A DNA stretch of 64,000 bases, taken from positions 305,730 through 369,729 of the forward strand of contig JAHRYS010000002.1 in NCBI GenBank assembly GCA_020621985.1, written 5' to 3'. The first letter of the stretch is position 1, and every line of letters starts with the position of its first letter. The notes under the pieces were generated by a model, which was given only the letters and a program-made list of their open reading frames with translations, was not told the origin of the DNA and searched no databases. The DNA is from Candidatus Ferrigenium altingense. GTDB lineage: Bacteria; Pseudomonadota; Gammaproteobacteria; Burkholderiales; Gallionellaceae. This document shows, one piece after another, positions 43,505-51,584 of the stretch. Both the position numbers and the translations under genes were made by a program.

Positions 43505-44110
43505 ATGGCGCTAAATACTGAAAAATCATCCCTGGCGTCACTTGAGCTATTGGAGCCGGGCAAGCTGCGCGCCGAATTTCCGGAGCGTCGCCAGCAAGCC
43601 TTGGGGACGGCTCAGGAGCGCCGCCAGCATCCCCAGCAGCCAGGCACGGCGTCTTCAGACCGGATTGCGGCCATGCTCGAAAACGCGCAAATGTTCAAGG
43701 ATCTTGAATGGGCGCAAATCGAGGCTTTATCCGGCTATATCCAGCTTTATCGCGCCGCTCCCGGGGCAGTCCTGTTCCGCGAAGGCGACAAGGGCGATTT
43801 CATGTGCATCGTGCTGGAAGGCAAGCTCGAAGTGCGCAAGGAAGACAACCAGCATGTGGATAAGGTTGTTACGACGGTGTTCCCCGGCCGTAGCTTGGGC
43901 GAAATGACGATCGTGGACGGTGAGCCGCGCTCCGCTACGGCAGTGGCCGTTGCTTCGTCGACCCTGGCCGTCCTGACGCAGGAAAATTTTCTGCTGATCA
44001 TGCGCGACAAACCCGCGCTTTCGGCAAAATTGCTGCTCAAGATTGCGCAACTGCTTAGCCAGCGTCTCCGCCTTACCAGCGGCATCCTGGTGGACTATCT
44101 GGAGAATTGA
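43505..44110 (+). CDS. Cyclic-nucleotide-binding-domain protein without DNA-binding domain
   Basis: The C-terminal 130 residues form a Crp-like cyclic nucleotide-binding domain (RAAPGAVLFREGDKGDFMCIVLEGKLEVRK, PGRSLGEMTIVDGEPRSATAVAV), including the phosphate-binding cassette GEM..GEPRSATA. No helix-turn-helix follows, so it is unlikely to be a transcription factor. The first 60 residues are hydrophilic and Gln-rich (FPERRQQALGTAQERRQHPQQ). Such stand-alone domains often act as regulatory partners; the ligand (cAMP, cGMP or c-di-GMP) is not evident. It is 57 bases after apbC and may be cotranscribed. The start codon has no clear ribosome site. Confidence 0.85.
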   Translation: MALNTEKSSLASLELLEPGKLRAEFPERRQQALGTAQERRQHPQQPGTASSDRIAAMLENAQMFKDLEWAQIEALSGYIQLYRAAPGAVLFREGDKGDFMCIVLEGKLEVRKEDNQHVDKVVTTVFPGRSLGEMTIVDGEPRSATAVAVASSTLAVLTQENFLLIMRDKPALSAKLLLKIAQLLSQRLRLTSGILVDYLEN

Positions 44111-44116
44111 TTCTGG

Positions 44117-44188
44117 GTAGGGGCGCGATTTATCGCGCCCTTCTTCTGGCACATGAATAGATTAGGGCGCGATAAATCGCGCCCCTAC
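44117..44188. repeat. Palindromic intergenic repeat, family B, copy 2
   Basis: GTAGGGGCGCGATTTATCGCGCCC, spacer, GGGCGCGATAAATCGCGCCCCTAC form two perfect hairpins that are also complementary to each other. It lies between the convergent cyclic-nucleotide-domain gene and ubiT and could serve as a terminator for both. Confidence 0.88.
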
Positions 44189-44206
44189 TCTTGATGAATA
44201 ATTGAA

Positions 44207-44671
44207 TTACGCCAGCAGGCGTGTGCGGAGTTTGCCGAGCAAGCGCCCCGGCAGCAGGGCGCGGAAATCCAGCGGCGGCAATTCCAAGGCATCCAGCGTG
44301 TTTTTCACCAGCAGGCCCAATTCGGTATCGCCTTCCATGACTAGGCGGCGGCTGAAAAACAGCGTGTCCGGATCTTCCTTGCGCATCGCGAGCAGGAAAA
44401 AATCCTGGGCGCTGGCGCTGATGGTGAGGTCGGTTTGGTGCGCCGCATGGCGTGCCATCAGGCCTTTCGGCCCGAGGGTGAAGTGAAACGCAATGCCGGC
44501 GTCTTTGACGCGGATGCATATCTGTTTGCCGTGCAGGGGCTCCCAGACTTCATCGTGCAGTTTGTCGTTCAGCGCTAGATTGATGGCCCGCGTAAAAATC
44601 AGCGAATGGGGATAGCGGGGCAGCAGTGAAATAAGCGCGCTGACGGGCTGCGGAATCAAATAAAGCTTCAT
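44207..44671 (-). CDS. ubiT: Ubiquinone biosynthesis accessory factor UbiT (SCP2 domain)
   Basis: UbiT has a lipid-binding SCP2 fold and is required, with UbiU and UbiV, for ubiquinone synthesis without oxygen. The 154 residues show the SCP2 core (PLHGKQICIRVKDAGIAFHFTLGPKGLMA, LTISASAQDFFLLAMRKEDPDTLFFSRRLVMEGDTELGL). It is the last gene of a yhcC-ubiU-ubiV-ubiT series on the minus strand, 24 bases after ubiV. The company of ubiU and ubiV makes the assignment firm. Confidence 0.93.
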   Translation of the reverse strand: MKLYLIPQPVSALISLLPRYPHSLIFTRAINLALNDKLHDEVWEPLHGKQICIRVKDAGIAFHFTLGPKGLMARHAAHQTDLTISASAQDFFLLAMRKEDPDTLFFSRRLVMEGDTELGLLVKNTLDALELPPLDFRALLPGRLLGKLRTRLLA

Positions 44672-44695
44672 GTCGGTTACCTTGCTCGATGGTGG

Positions 44696-45592
44696 CTAAC
44701 GGGTGTTGCGGATGAAATCAAGGCCGGGCTTGCCGTGCCAATAGCCATTGCAGGATGCCGCCGGCATCAGGTCTTCGATCTGCGCCAAGGCTTGCGCAGA
44801 GGTGAGGCGCTGCTCCATGCCTTCCCGGAACAGGCGCAATATCTCACCGGTATGGTGCGCCTGGGGGCTGACCCGCACCACGTCAATGCCCGCGTCCTGC
44901 AGGGTATCCAGTTCGCCGATCAGATTATGCACCAGCGCCGATTGGGTCTGGATGCCGTTCAGCGTCAGAAACGGCTGCCCCTCGCGGGTTTTCAACGCGA
45001 GGCCGTCCTCATAGTCGAGGCATTTGAACTGGCAGTCATCTTTCTGCAAATTATGGTGGCGCGCGGTGAAGCAGCGTGCCGAAAAAGCCAGCGGCAGGCG
45101 CCCGTAAGCGAACACTTCGGTTTCAATGCCCGACTGGCGATTGCGCAGAATTGACACAAGCGACTCGCGCGACATTTCCACCGGCATCACCCAGCGGGCC
45201 GCACCCAGCCCGGCGAGAAAATCGAGAGTTGGCGGGTTGAAAACGTTCAGGGTCGAACCGGCCACGAAGGGCAATTTGTTCGCCAGCAGCCGCACCGCGC
45301 CCATGTCGTTGGCTTCCACGCGGAAATTTTCGTTCTCGGCGATCTTGCGCAGGGTCTTGACGTCGTATTCGGATTCGATCAGGGTCTGCGTCGAAATCAC
45401 CACTTCCTTGCCGGCGGCGGCAAGCCGTTCCGCCATGTCCAGGTAGTCCTGCAGGCGCAGCAGGTGGCGGCGCGAACAGACGGTTTCGCCGAGGTAGATG
45501 ATGTCCACGGGCGCATCGGCCATCTCATCGTAAAAACTGAGCATGGTGTCGCGATCCCAATAGTAGAGGACAGGGCCGAGAGCTAATTTCAT
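44696..45592 (-). CDS. ubiV: O2-independent ubiquinone hydroxylation protein UbiV
   Basis: UbiV is a U32-peptidase-like iron-sulfur protein that forms a complex with UbiU and takes part in the three ring hydroxylations of ubiquinone when oxygen is absent. From the ATG giving MKLALGPVLYYWDRDTMLSFY the protein has 298 residues; the longer track frame overlaps ubiU. Cluster ligands are seen at Cys39 (ETVCSRRHLL), in SARCFTARHH and in DDCQFKCLDY. It is 17 bases after ubiU. Confidence 0.93.
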   Translation of the reverse strand: MKLALGPVLYYWDRDTMLSFYDEMADAPVDIIYLGETVCSRRHLLRLQDYLDMAERLAAAGKEVVISTQTLIESEYDVKTLRKIAENENFRVEANDMGAVRLLANKLPFVAGSTLNVFNPPTLDFLAGLGAARWVMPVEMSRESLVSILRNRQSGIETEVFAYGRLPLAFSARCFTARHHNLQKDDCQFKCLDYEDGLALKTREGQPFLTLNGIQTQSALVHNLIGELDTLQDAGIDVVRVSPQAHHTGEILRLFREGMEQRLTSAQALAQIEDLMPAASCNGYWHGKPGLDFIRNTR

Positions 45593-45609
45593 TTGAAGAT
45601 TTCCGTATT

Positions 45610-46620
45610 CTATTTCCAGGGGCGGTAGTAGGCGCCAAGGGTCTGTTGCTGGCCTTCCGAGACCTTGCCGAGCTCCGCCATCCATGACGGCTTGACGGCA
45701 AACGCCCCGGTATCGCGTTGGCAGTTGTCGATGGCCTGGCGCCATACCTTGGTGACCTGCTCGACATAGGCGGGGCTGCGCTGGCGGCCCTCGATCTTGA
45801 TCGCGGCGATACCCATGCGCATCAATTCCGGCAACAGTTCCAGGGTGTTGAGGCTGGCGGGTTCCTCGATGGCATAATAGGTTTCGCCCTGCACATCAAA
45901 GCGGCCTTTGCACAGCGTGGGATAGCCGGCATTCTCGTCGGCATCGTAGCGGTCGATGAGGATGCCGTTCAGGCGCGATTCCAGCCCCTTGGGCGTTTCC
46001 TGCCAGCGCACCGACTTGGGCGGCGAGCATACGCCTCGGGTATTGGGAGAATCGCCGGTGGCGTAGGAAGACAGCGCGCAACGCCCTTCCACCATCACGC
46101 ACAGGCCGCCGAAACCGAACAACTCGATTTCCACCTCGGTGCCGGCCATCAATTGTTCGACCTGGGCCAGCGCCAGCACGCGCGGCACCACGGCGCGCCG
46201 GATGCCGAACATCTCATGGTAAAAATTGATTGCCTCGTAATTGGTGGCCGAACCTTGCACCGAAAGATGCAGGCGCAGGTCGGGATGGGTCTTCGCGGCA
46301 TACTGCATCAGCCCGGGGTCGGCCAGAATCACCGCATCCATGCCCAGTTCGGCGGCGTTGTCGATGGCCTTGGTCCAGCGCTGCCAACCTTCGTCCTGAG
46401 GGTAGGTATTCAGCGCCAGCAGCACCTTCTTCCCTTTGGCGTGGGCGTAACGCACGCCCTCCTTCGCGTTGTCGAAAGCGAAGTTGAGGCCGGTAAAATT
46501 GCGCGCGTTGGTGTCGTCGCGGAACCCCATATAGACGCAGTCCGCGCCGTTATCCACCGCCGTTTTCAGTGCCGGCAGGCTGCCCGCCGGGCATACCAGT
46601 TCGAGTTTTTTAGGCTGCAT
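45610..46620 (-). CDS. ubiU: O2-independent ubiquinone hydroxylation protein UbiU
   Basis: UbiU is the U32-family partner of UbiV and also carries a [4Fe-4S] cluster. From MQPKKLELVCPAGSLPALKTAVDNGADCVYMG it has 336 residues. The family cluster region FGFGGLCVMVEGRCALSSYATGDSPNTRGVC and a later TLCKGRF supply four cysteines. The ATG lies about ten bases behind AAGGAG, within the end of the yhcC gene, so the two genes overlap by 11 bases and are translationally linked. Confidence 0.94.
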   Translation of the reverse strand: MQPKKLELVCPAGSLPALKTAVDNGADCVYMGFRDDTNARNFTGLNFAFDNAKEGVRYAHAKGKKVLLALNTYPQDEGWQRWTKAIDNAAELGMDAVILADPGLMQYAAKTHPDLRLHLSVQGSATNYEAINFYHEMFGIRRAVVPRVLALAQVEQLMAGTEVEIELFGFGGLCVMVEGRCALSSYATGDSPNTRGVCSPPKSVRWQETPKGLESRLNGILIDRYDADENAGYPTLCKGRFDVQGETYYAIEEPASLNTLELLPELMRMGIAAIKIEGRQRSPAYVEQVTKVWRQAIDNCQRDTGAFAVKPSWMAELGKVSEGQQQTLGAYYRPWK

Positions 46621-47758
46621 TGAGTATTTTCTCCTTGGTGGCTTCTGCAAGAGCCGGCGAGGCAGATGCAGCGCAAGACGCACGGATCACGGGAATCGTA
46701 GGGTATGCAGATGCCGGCGATTCCGGACGCCGTTCTAAAAATTTCGCGCCCGCTTCAGTGGGCAGCAGATTGGGGGCATTTGGTGCAACACCGCAGTGCG
46801 CCTGCGCAAGTGTTTTTCCCGGGGTTGCTTCAATCCTGGACATTCCGGCCAAGCATCCCTGGCGGTGGCCGCGCCGCTTCAGTTCCAGCTCGATGCCGTT
46901 GAGCACATTCCATTTTTGCGAGCACCACTCCGGCGCCAGCAAAATATCCTTTGAAGCGGTGCCGGTCACGCGGTGGAACACGATGTGTTCCGGTGTGCGC
47001 TCGATCAGGTCGCAGGCGTGGCGGATATACTCCTCGCGCCCCAGCGGCCGGTACTCGCCACGCCGCCACTGGTTGGCAAGCACGGTGTGTTTCACCACAT
47101 GCAGCGGGTGCAGCTTGAGCCCGTCGACGCCGATGTCCAGAACGGTATCGAGGCTGGCATGATAGTGCGACTCGTCCTCGCCGGGCAGCCCGAGGATCAG
47201 GTGGGTGCACAAGGGGATGTCGCGCCGCCGCGCCTCGACGGCTACATCCCGGTATTCCTTCAGCCCGTGGCCGCGGTTGACGCGGCGCAGGGTTTCGTCG
47301 AAGGCCGATTGCAGGCCGAGCTCCAGCCACACGATGCGCCCTTCCTCGCGGTATCCGGCGAGCAGGTCAAGCACTGCACCGGATACGCAATCCGGGCGCG
47401 TTCCAACGGAAAGACCGACGATGTCGTGCTGGGTCATGGCCTCGCGATACATGGCATCCAGCTCCGCCACGTCCGCATAGGTGTTGGTGTATGCCTGAAA
47501 ATAGGCGAGGTATTTCTTCGCCCGGGTGCGTTTCGTGATGGCACGCCGCCCGCTGTCCAGTTGCGTTTCCAGCGCCTTCTGTTCGGGCCCGTTGGGGCTG
47601 AACGAACTGTTATTGCAGAACGTGCAGCCGCCGATGCCCTTTGCGCCGTCCCGGTTGGGGCAGGTGAAACCGGCGTCGAGGGCTATCTTGTGGATCCGTT
47701 CGCCATGCCGTTCAAGCAGGTATTGGCCGAAGGTGTTGATGTGATCAGAGAGTGCCAT
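46610..47758 (-). CDS. yhcC: Radical SAM protein YhcC (TIGR01212 family) with long C-terminal tail
   Basis: This is a radical S-adenosylmethionine protein of unknown reaction. The cluster motif is DAGFTCPNRDGAKGIGGCTFCNN, with the three Cys in the spaced pattern of the TIGR01212 family, and LILGLPGEDESHY is a typical later motif. The conserved part ends near residue 305 (LELKRRGHRQG). About 75 further residues of low-complexity sequence follow, rich in Ala, Pro and Ser and likely unfolded, and these bring the stop into the ubiU start. The neighbours ubiUVT suggest, without proof, a link to anaerobic quinone synthesis. Confidence 0.9.
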   Translation of the reverse strand: MALSDHINTFGQYLLERHGERIHKIALDAGFTCPNRDGAKGIGGCTFCNNSSFSPNGPEQKALETQLDSGRRAITKRTRAKKYLAYFQAYTNTYADVAELDAMYREAMTQHDIVGLSVGTRPDCVSGAVLDLLAGYREEGRIVWLELGLQSAFDETLRRVNRGHGLKEYRDVAVEARRRDIPLCTHLILGLPGEDESHYHASLDTVLDIGVDGLKLHPLHVVKHTVLANQWRRGEYRPLGREEYIRHACDLIERTPEHIVFHRVTGTASKDILLAPEWCSQKWNVLNGIELELKRRGHRQGCLAGMSRIEATPGKTLAQAHCGVAPNAPNLLPTEAGAKFLERRPESPASAYPTIPVIRASCAASASPALAEATKEKILNAA

Positions 47759-47900
47759 GATTTATGGCAGGAAGACTAGCATGTCCCAATGGCTTGTTCA
47801 ACCGGAACGGGTCTATGGTTATTCCGTGTTGAGCCATAACCAGGCATTTAAGGTTTAAAGGCGCTGGTTGGGCCACTCAATGCTTGCCGTATTGGCTTGC

Positions 47901-47929
47901 TTGACGAGGAAGTTTACGGGGGGTATGTT
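47901..47929 (+). promoter_or_regulatory. Sigma-70-like promoter of the cytochrome c oxidase operon
   Basis: TTGACG and TATGTT are exactly 17 bases apart, about 65 bases before the preferred coxB start. The 230-base gap in front of coxB shows no other gene. Confidence 0.6.
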
Positions 47930-47993
47930 GGACTCCGGTACTGTTGGTACGAGCAACCCGGGAAACAGAAGCATTCTCAGTGGAGGCCATGGC

Positions 47994-49271
47994 ATGAAAC
48001 TAACCGGTGCGGCAATCCATGATGAATCCGCCATTCAAAAGTGGCTCATCTGCCTTTTTTGTTGCAACAAAAGGCATGGGGCCGCAAGCATCCGTGAGAC
48101 AAGGCTGATAAAAAAACAGTTGCCGCTGTGGTTCGGGATTGTTTTTTTTCTTTTGGTTTTCGAACCGGCATGTGCAAAATCAATCTGGGATTTTCAGGAA
48201 CCCGCCACCCCCGTTGCCCGTGATTCGATAACGGCGAGCGTGGATTTTCTGCGCATCATCATGGGCATCTACGCCGTCGTTTTTGCCGTCTTCGCCTATT
48301 CCATTTTCAAGCATCGCAAGAACTCAGGCACCCAGCCTGGAACCTTCACCGGCCCCCGCACCAGGTGGCAATGGGCGTTGGCAATTTCCCCTTTTCTGCT
48401 GCTGATCTACATCGATTACATCTGGATGGGCATTCCCGCCTTCCATGCCATCGCCAGGATGGAAGATACCAGGACAGCTTCAGAAATGGTGGTCAAGGTG
48501 ACCGCCAGCCAGTGGAAATGGCAGTACGAATACCCGGAAGAAGGAATCAGGTTCGTCAGCTCGCTTGCGACCACGCAAGACCAGATCCATAACAAGGAGG
48601 CCAAGGGCGAGCATTACCTGCAGGAAGTGGACAACCCGCTGATCCTGCCCACCAACAAAAAGGTGCGCATCCTCCTGGCCTCCACCGATGTGATCCACTC
48701 CTGGTGGGTGCCTTCCTTCGGCGTCAAGCGCGACGCCGTTCCCGGCTATCTGCGCGAGATGTGGGTGAACATCGAAAAACCCGGAACCTACCGTGGCCAG
48801 TGCGCCCAGTTATGCGGCGATGGGCATGCCTTCATGCCGATCGTGGTGGAGGCCGTAGCGGAGCCCCAATTCAAGGAATGGGTCGCGAAGAAAAAAGCGG
48901 AAGGTTCGGCGGCGAGCGCTGCTGCCGGCAAGGTCTGGAGCAGGGAGGAGCTGATGGCAAAAGGGGATGAAATCTATAACCGGATTTGCATCACCTGCCA
49001 CCAGGCCGGCGGCAAGGGTCTTCCGGGGGCTTTCCCCGCATTGGCGGGAAGCAAGCTGGTCAACGGGCCGTTTCTCGACAAGGATGGCCGCCTGATCAAG
49101 GACGGTCATCTGGATCGGGTTATGAACGGCAAACCGGGCACCACGATGCAGGCTTTCAAGAATACCCTGCCCGATGCCGAGATTGCCGCGATCGTGACCT
49201 ATGAACGCAACTCGTTCGGCAATCACATGGGCGACATGGTGCAGCCTTCACAGGTCAAGGCGTTGCGTTAA
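47994..49271 (+). CDS. coxB: Cytochrome c oxidase subunit II with fused cytochrome c domain
   Basis: Subunit II accepts electrons from cytochrome c at the CuA centre. Two membrane helices lie at about residues 43-60 and 80-150. The cupredoxin domain has the CuA ligand set in GQCAQLCGDGHAFM, and a class I cytochrome c domain follows (NRICITCHQAGGKG, with Met in GTTMQAFK), as in caa3-type oxidases. I choose the ATG seven bases behind GGAGG (425 residues), not the longer frame. An unusual 40-residue, Cys-containing N-terminal extension precedes the signal-like helix. It is first in a coxBA-small protein-ctaG-coxC operon. Confidence 0.93.
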   Translation: MKLTGAAIHDESAIQKWLICLFCCNKRHGAASIRETRLIKKQLPLWFGIVFFLLVFEPACAKSIWDFQEPATPVARDSITASVDFLRIIMGIYAVVFAVFAYSIFKHRKNSGTQPGTFTGPRTRWQWALAISPFLLLIYIDYIWMGIPAFHAIARMEDTRTASEMVVKVTASQWKWQYEYPEEGIRFVSSLATTQDQIHNKEAKGEHYLQEVDNPLILPTNKKVRILLASTDVIHSWWVPSFGVKRDAVPGYLREMWVNIEKPGTYRGQCAQLCGDGHAFMPIVVEAVAEPQFKEWVAKKKAEGSAASAAAGKVWSREELMAKGDEIYNRICITCHQAGGKGLPGAFPALAGSKLVNGPFLDKDGRLIKDGHLDRVMNGKPGTTMQAFKNTLPDAEIAAIVTYERNSFGNHMGDMVQPSQVKALR

Positions 49272-49280
49272 GGAGGGCAT

Positions 49281-50879
49281 ATGACTGAAGCCATCGCAGC
49301 AGTTGCGCATGACCGGCACGGCCATCCGCCCGCCGGCATCATGCGCTGGCTGACCACCACCAACCACAAGGATCTCGGCATCCTGTACATGAGCTTCGGC
49401 GGCATCATGTTTTTTATCGGCGGCGCCTTCATCATGGCGGTGCGTGCCGAGCTGCTGCTGCCGGGCCTGCAACTGCTTTCGCCCGGCATGTATAACCAGC
49501 TATTTACCCTGCATGCGCTGATCATGGTGTTCGGCGCGATCATGCCGTTCGCCACCGGCCTCAACAATTACCTCATCCCGCTGATGATAGGCGCGCCCGA
49601 CATGGCGCTGCCACGGGTCAACAACTGGGGGTTCTGGATTCTGCCGTTTGCGGCGGTTCTGTTGCTGATCCCGTTTTTCCTGCAATTCTCCGGCATCGGC
49701 AGCGGCGCCTCCGGATTGGGCTGGGTGATGCACAATACCTCGCTGGACTTGCAGAGCGGCATCGGGATCGATTTTGCGATCTTCACGATTCATTTGCTGG
49801 GGATCTCCTCCCTGACCGGCGCGATCAACGTGGTGGTGACGGTGCTCAACATGCGTGCGCCGGGGATGGCGCTGATGAAGATGCCGCTGTTCGTGTGGGC
49901 ATGGCTGATCACCGCTTTCATGCTGATCCTGGTCATTCCGGTGTTCAGCGCGGCAGCCACGATGCTGCTGACCGACCGGCATTTCGGCACCCATTTCTTT
50001 GACGCCGCCAACGGCGGCGACCCGATTCTGCTGCAACACCTGATCTGGTTCTTCGGCCACCCCGAGGTGTATATCGTGCTGTTGCCGGCGTGGGGGCTGA
50101 TCCCGCATATCCTCGCGACCTTCTCGCGCAAGCCGGTCTACGGCTACCGGGCGCAGGTCTATGCGCTGTGGGCGATCTGTTTCCTCAGCTTCATCGTGTG
50201 GTCGCACCACATGCTGACTTCAGGCCTGCCGCTTGCCGCTGAGGTGTACTTCATGTATTCCACCATGGCGATTTCCGTCCCCACGTCGGTTCTGGTGTTC
50301 TGCTGGCTGGGCGCCATCTGGCGCGGCGCAATGACCTTCGAGACACCGATGCTGTTCGCGCTGGGCTTCGTCGCCCACTTTGGCATGGGCGCGCTGACCG
50401 GCATGATCCTGCCTGATGTCGCGGCCAACGCGCAGTACCACAACAGCTATGTGATCGTCTCGCATTTCCATTACACCTTTTTCGGCGGCGGCATCTTCGG
50501 CATGATGGCCGCGGTGTACTACTGGCTGCCCAAGTTTACCGGCCGCATGTTCGACGAAAAACTCGGCCGGCTGCACTTCTGGCTGACGGTGATTTTTTTC
50601 AATGTGACCTTCATCCCGCAATGGTTTGCCGGGCTGGACGGCATGCCGCGCCATATTGCGGACTTTGCGCTCAGGTTCTCCGCGATGAACCTTATCTCAT
50701 CGGTGGGCGCCTTTCTGCTGGGGCTCTCGCAACTGCTGCTGGTTTATATCGTGGTCAAGTGCGTGCGCGGCGGCCCGAAAGCGACCGGCCAGGTGTGGGA
50801 AGGCGCGCAGGGGCTGGAGTTCACCTTGCCTTCGCCGCCTCCGTACCATACTTTCGAAACACCGCCGGAGGTCAAATGA
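49281..50879 (+). CDS. ctaD: Cytochrome c oxidase subunit I (aa3-type)
   Basis: This is the catalytic subunit that reduces oxygen to water at the haem a3-CuB site and pumps protons. The 532 residues form 12 helices. Key motifs are HALIMVFGAIMPF (haem a ligand), WFFGHPEVYIVLLPAWGLI (CuB His cross-linked to Tyr, with the K-channel Glu-type GHPEVY), WSHHMLTSGLP (CuB His pair) and HFHYTFFGG (haem a and a3 ligands). AAGGAGGGCAT precedes the ATG. It overlaps the following small gene by four bases. Confidence 0.96.
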   Translation: MTEAIAAVAHDRHGHPPAGIMRWLTTTNHKDLGILYMSFGGIMFFIGGAFIMAVRAELLLPGLQLLSPGMYNQLFTLHALIMVFGAIMPFATGLNNYLIPLMIGAPDMALPRVNNWGFWILPFAAVLLLIPFFLQFSGIGSGASGLGWVMHNTSLDLQSGIGIDFAIFTIHLLGISSLTGAINVVVTVLNMRAPGMALMKMPLFVWAWLITAFMLILVIPVFSAAATMLLTDRHFGTHFFDAANGGDPILLQHLIWFFGHPEVYIVLLPAWGLIPHILATFSRKPVYGYRAQVYALWAICFLSFIVWSHHMLTSGLPLAAEVYFMYSTMAISVPTSVLVFCWLGAIWRGAMTFETPMLFALGFVAHFGMGALTGMILPDVAANAQYHNSYVIVSHFHYTFFGGGIFGMMAAVYYWLPKFTGRMFDEKLGRLHFWLTVIFFNVTFIPQWFAGLDGMPRHIADFALRFSAMNLISSVGAFLLGLSQLLLVYIVVKCVRGGPKATGQVWEGAQGLEFTLPSPPPYHTFETPPEVK

Positions 50880-51004
50880 TGGATGAAACCGGAAAACGGA
50901 AACAGCGCACGGTGCAGTTGGTGGTCGCGCTGGTGCTGTTCGTGGCGGCCATCTATGCCGCTACTTTTATCAAGCTGCCGGTATGGCTGCCGGCATTGCA
51001 GTGA
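50876..51004 (+). CDS. Cytochrome oxidase small assembly protein
   Basis: This 42-residue protein has a short basic N-terminus (MMDETGKRKQRTVQ) and one membrane helix (LVVALVLFVAAIYAATFIKL). Betaproteobacterial cox operons carry such a small gene at this place, annotated as a small assembly protein; its exact action is not known. The ATG overlaps the ctaD stop (ATGATG), which couples translation. It is embedded in a longer unrelated frame in the ORF track and is easily missed. Confidence 0.75.
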   Translation: MMDETGKRKQRTVQLVVALVLFVAAIYAATFIKLPVWLPALQ

Positions 51005-51016
51005 CAGGCGGTCGCG

Positions 51017-51547
51017 ATGGATAAAGCGCTCAGGCAGGCGAACCGGCGGTTAACCATCAAGCTGCTGCTCATGGTGGCCGCCGCAGCCGGATTCGCATTT
51101 GCGCTGGTGCCGTTCTACGACCTGCTGTGCAAGGTAACGGGCCTGAACGGCAAGACCGGCGGAGCAGTGCAACGTGCGCAGGCGTCGAAAGTGGATGCCG
51201 CGCGCTGGGTGACAGTGGAATTTACCAGCACCGTGATGCCGGGCATGAGCTGGGAATTCCGCCCCGCCCAAACCAGGATGCGGGTGCACCCCGGCGAGAC
51301 TGCCAAAATCAGCTATCTGGCCAAGAATCCGACCAACCAGGCGATGGCCGGGCAGGCGGTGCCGAGCGTGAGCCCCGGATGGGCGGCGCAGCATTTCAAC
51401 AAGATCGAATGCTTCTGTTTTCAGCGGCAGGTGCTGAAGCCGGGAGAGGTGAAGGAGATGCCGCTGGTTTTTTTCGTCAGCCCGGAACTGCCTGCCGAGG
51501 TGCAGGAGATCAGCCTTTCCTACACCCTTTTTCCTGTTTCAGGATGA
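51017..51547 (+). CDS. ctaG: Cytochrome c oxidase assembly protein CtaG/Cox11
   Basis: CtaG (Cox11) delivers copper to the CuB site of subunit I. The 176-residue protein has one N-terminal membrane anchor (LTIKLLLMVAAAAGFAFALVPFYDLLCKVTG) and an immunoglobulin-like periplasmic domain. The copper-binding pair lies in KIECFCFQRQVLKPGE, and the conserved FFVSPELPAEVQEISLSYTLF is near the end. It lies between the small assembly gene and coxC, 12 bases after the former. Confidence 0.95.
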   Translation: MDKALRQANRRLTIKLLLMVAAAAGFAFALVPFYDLLCKVTGLNGKTGGAVQRAQASKVDAARWVTVEFTSTVMPGMSWEFRPAQTRMRVHPGETAKISYLAKNPTNQAMAGQAVPSVSPGWAAQHFNKIECFCFQRQVLKPGEVKEMPLVFFVSPELPAEVQEISLSYTLFPVSG

Positions 51548-51584
51548 GCGCCAGATTCCCGGATAAACGCAGGAGGAGACCAGC

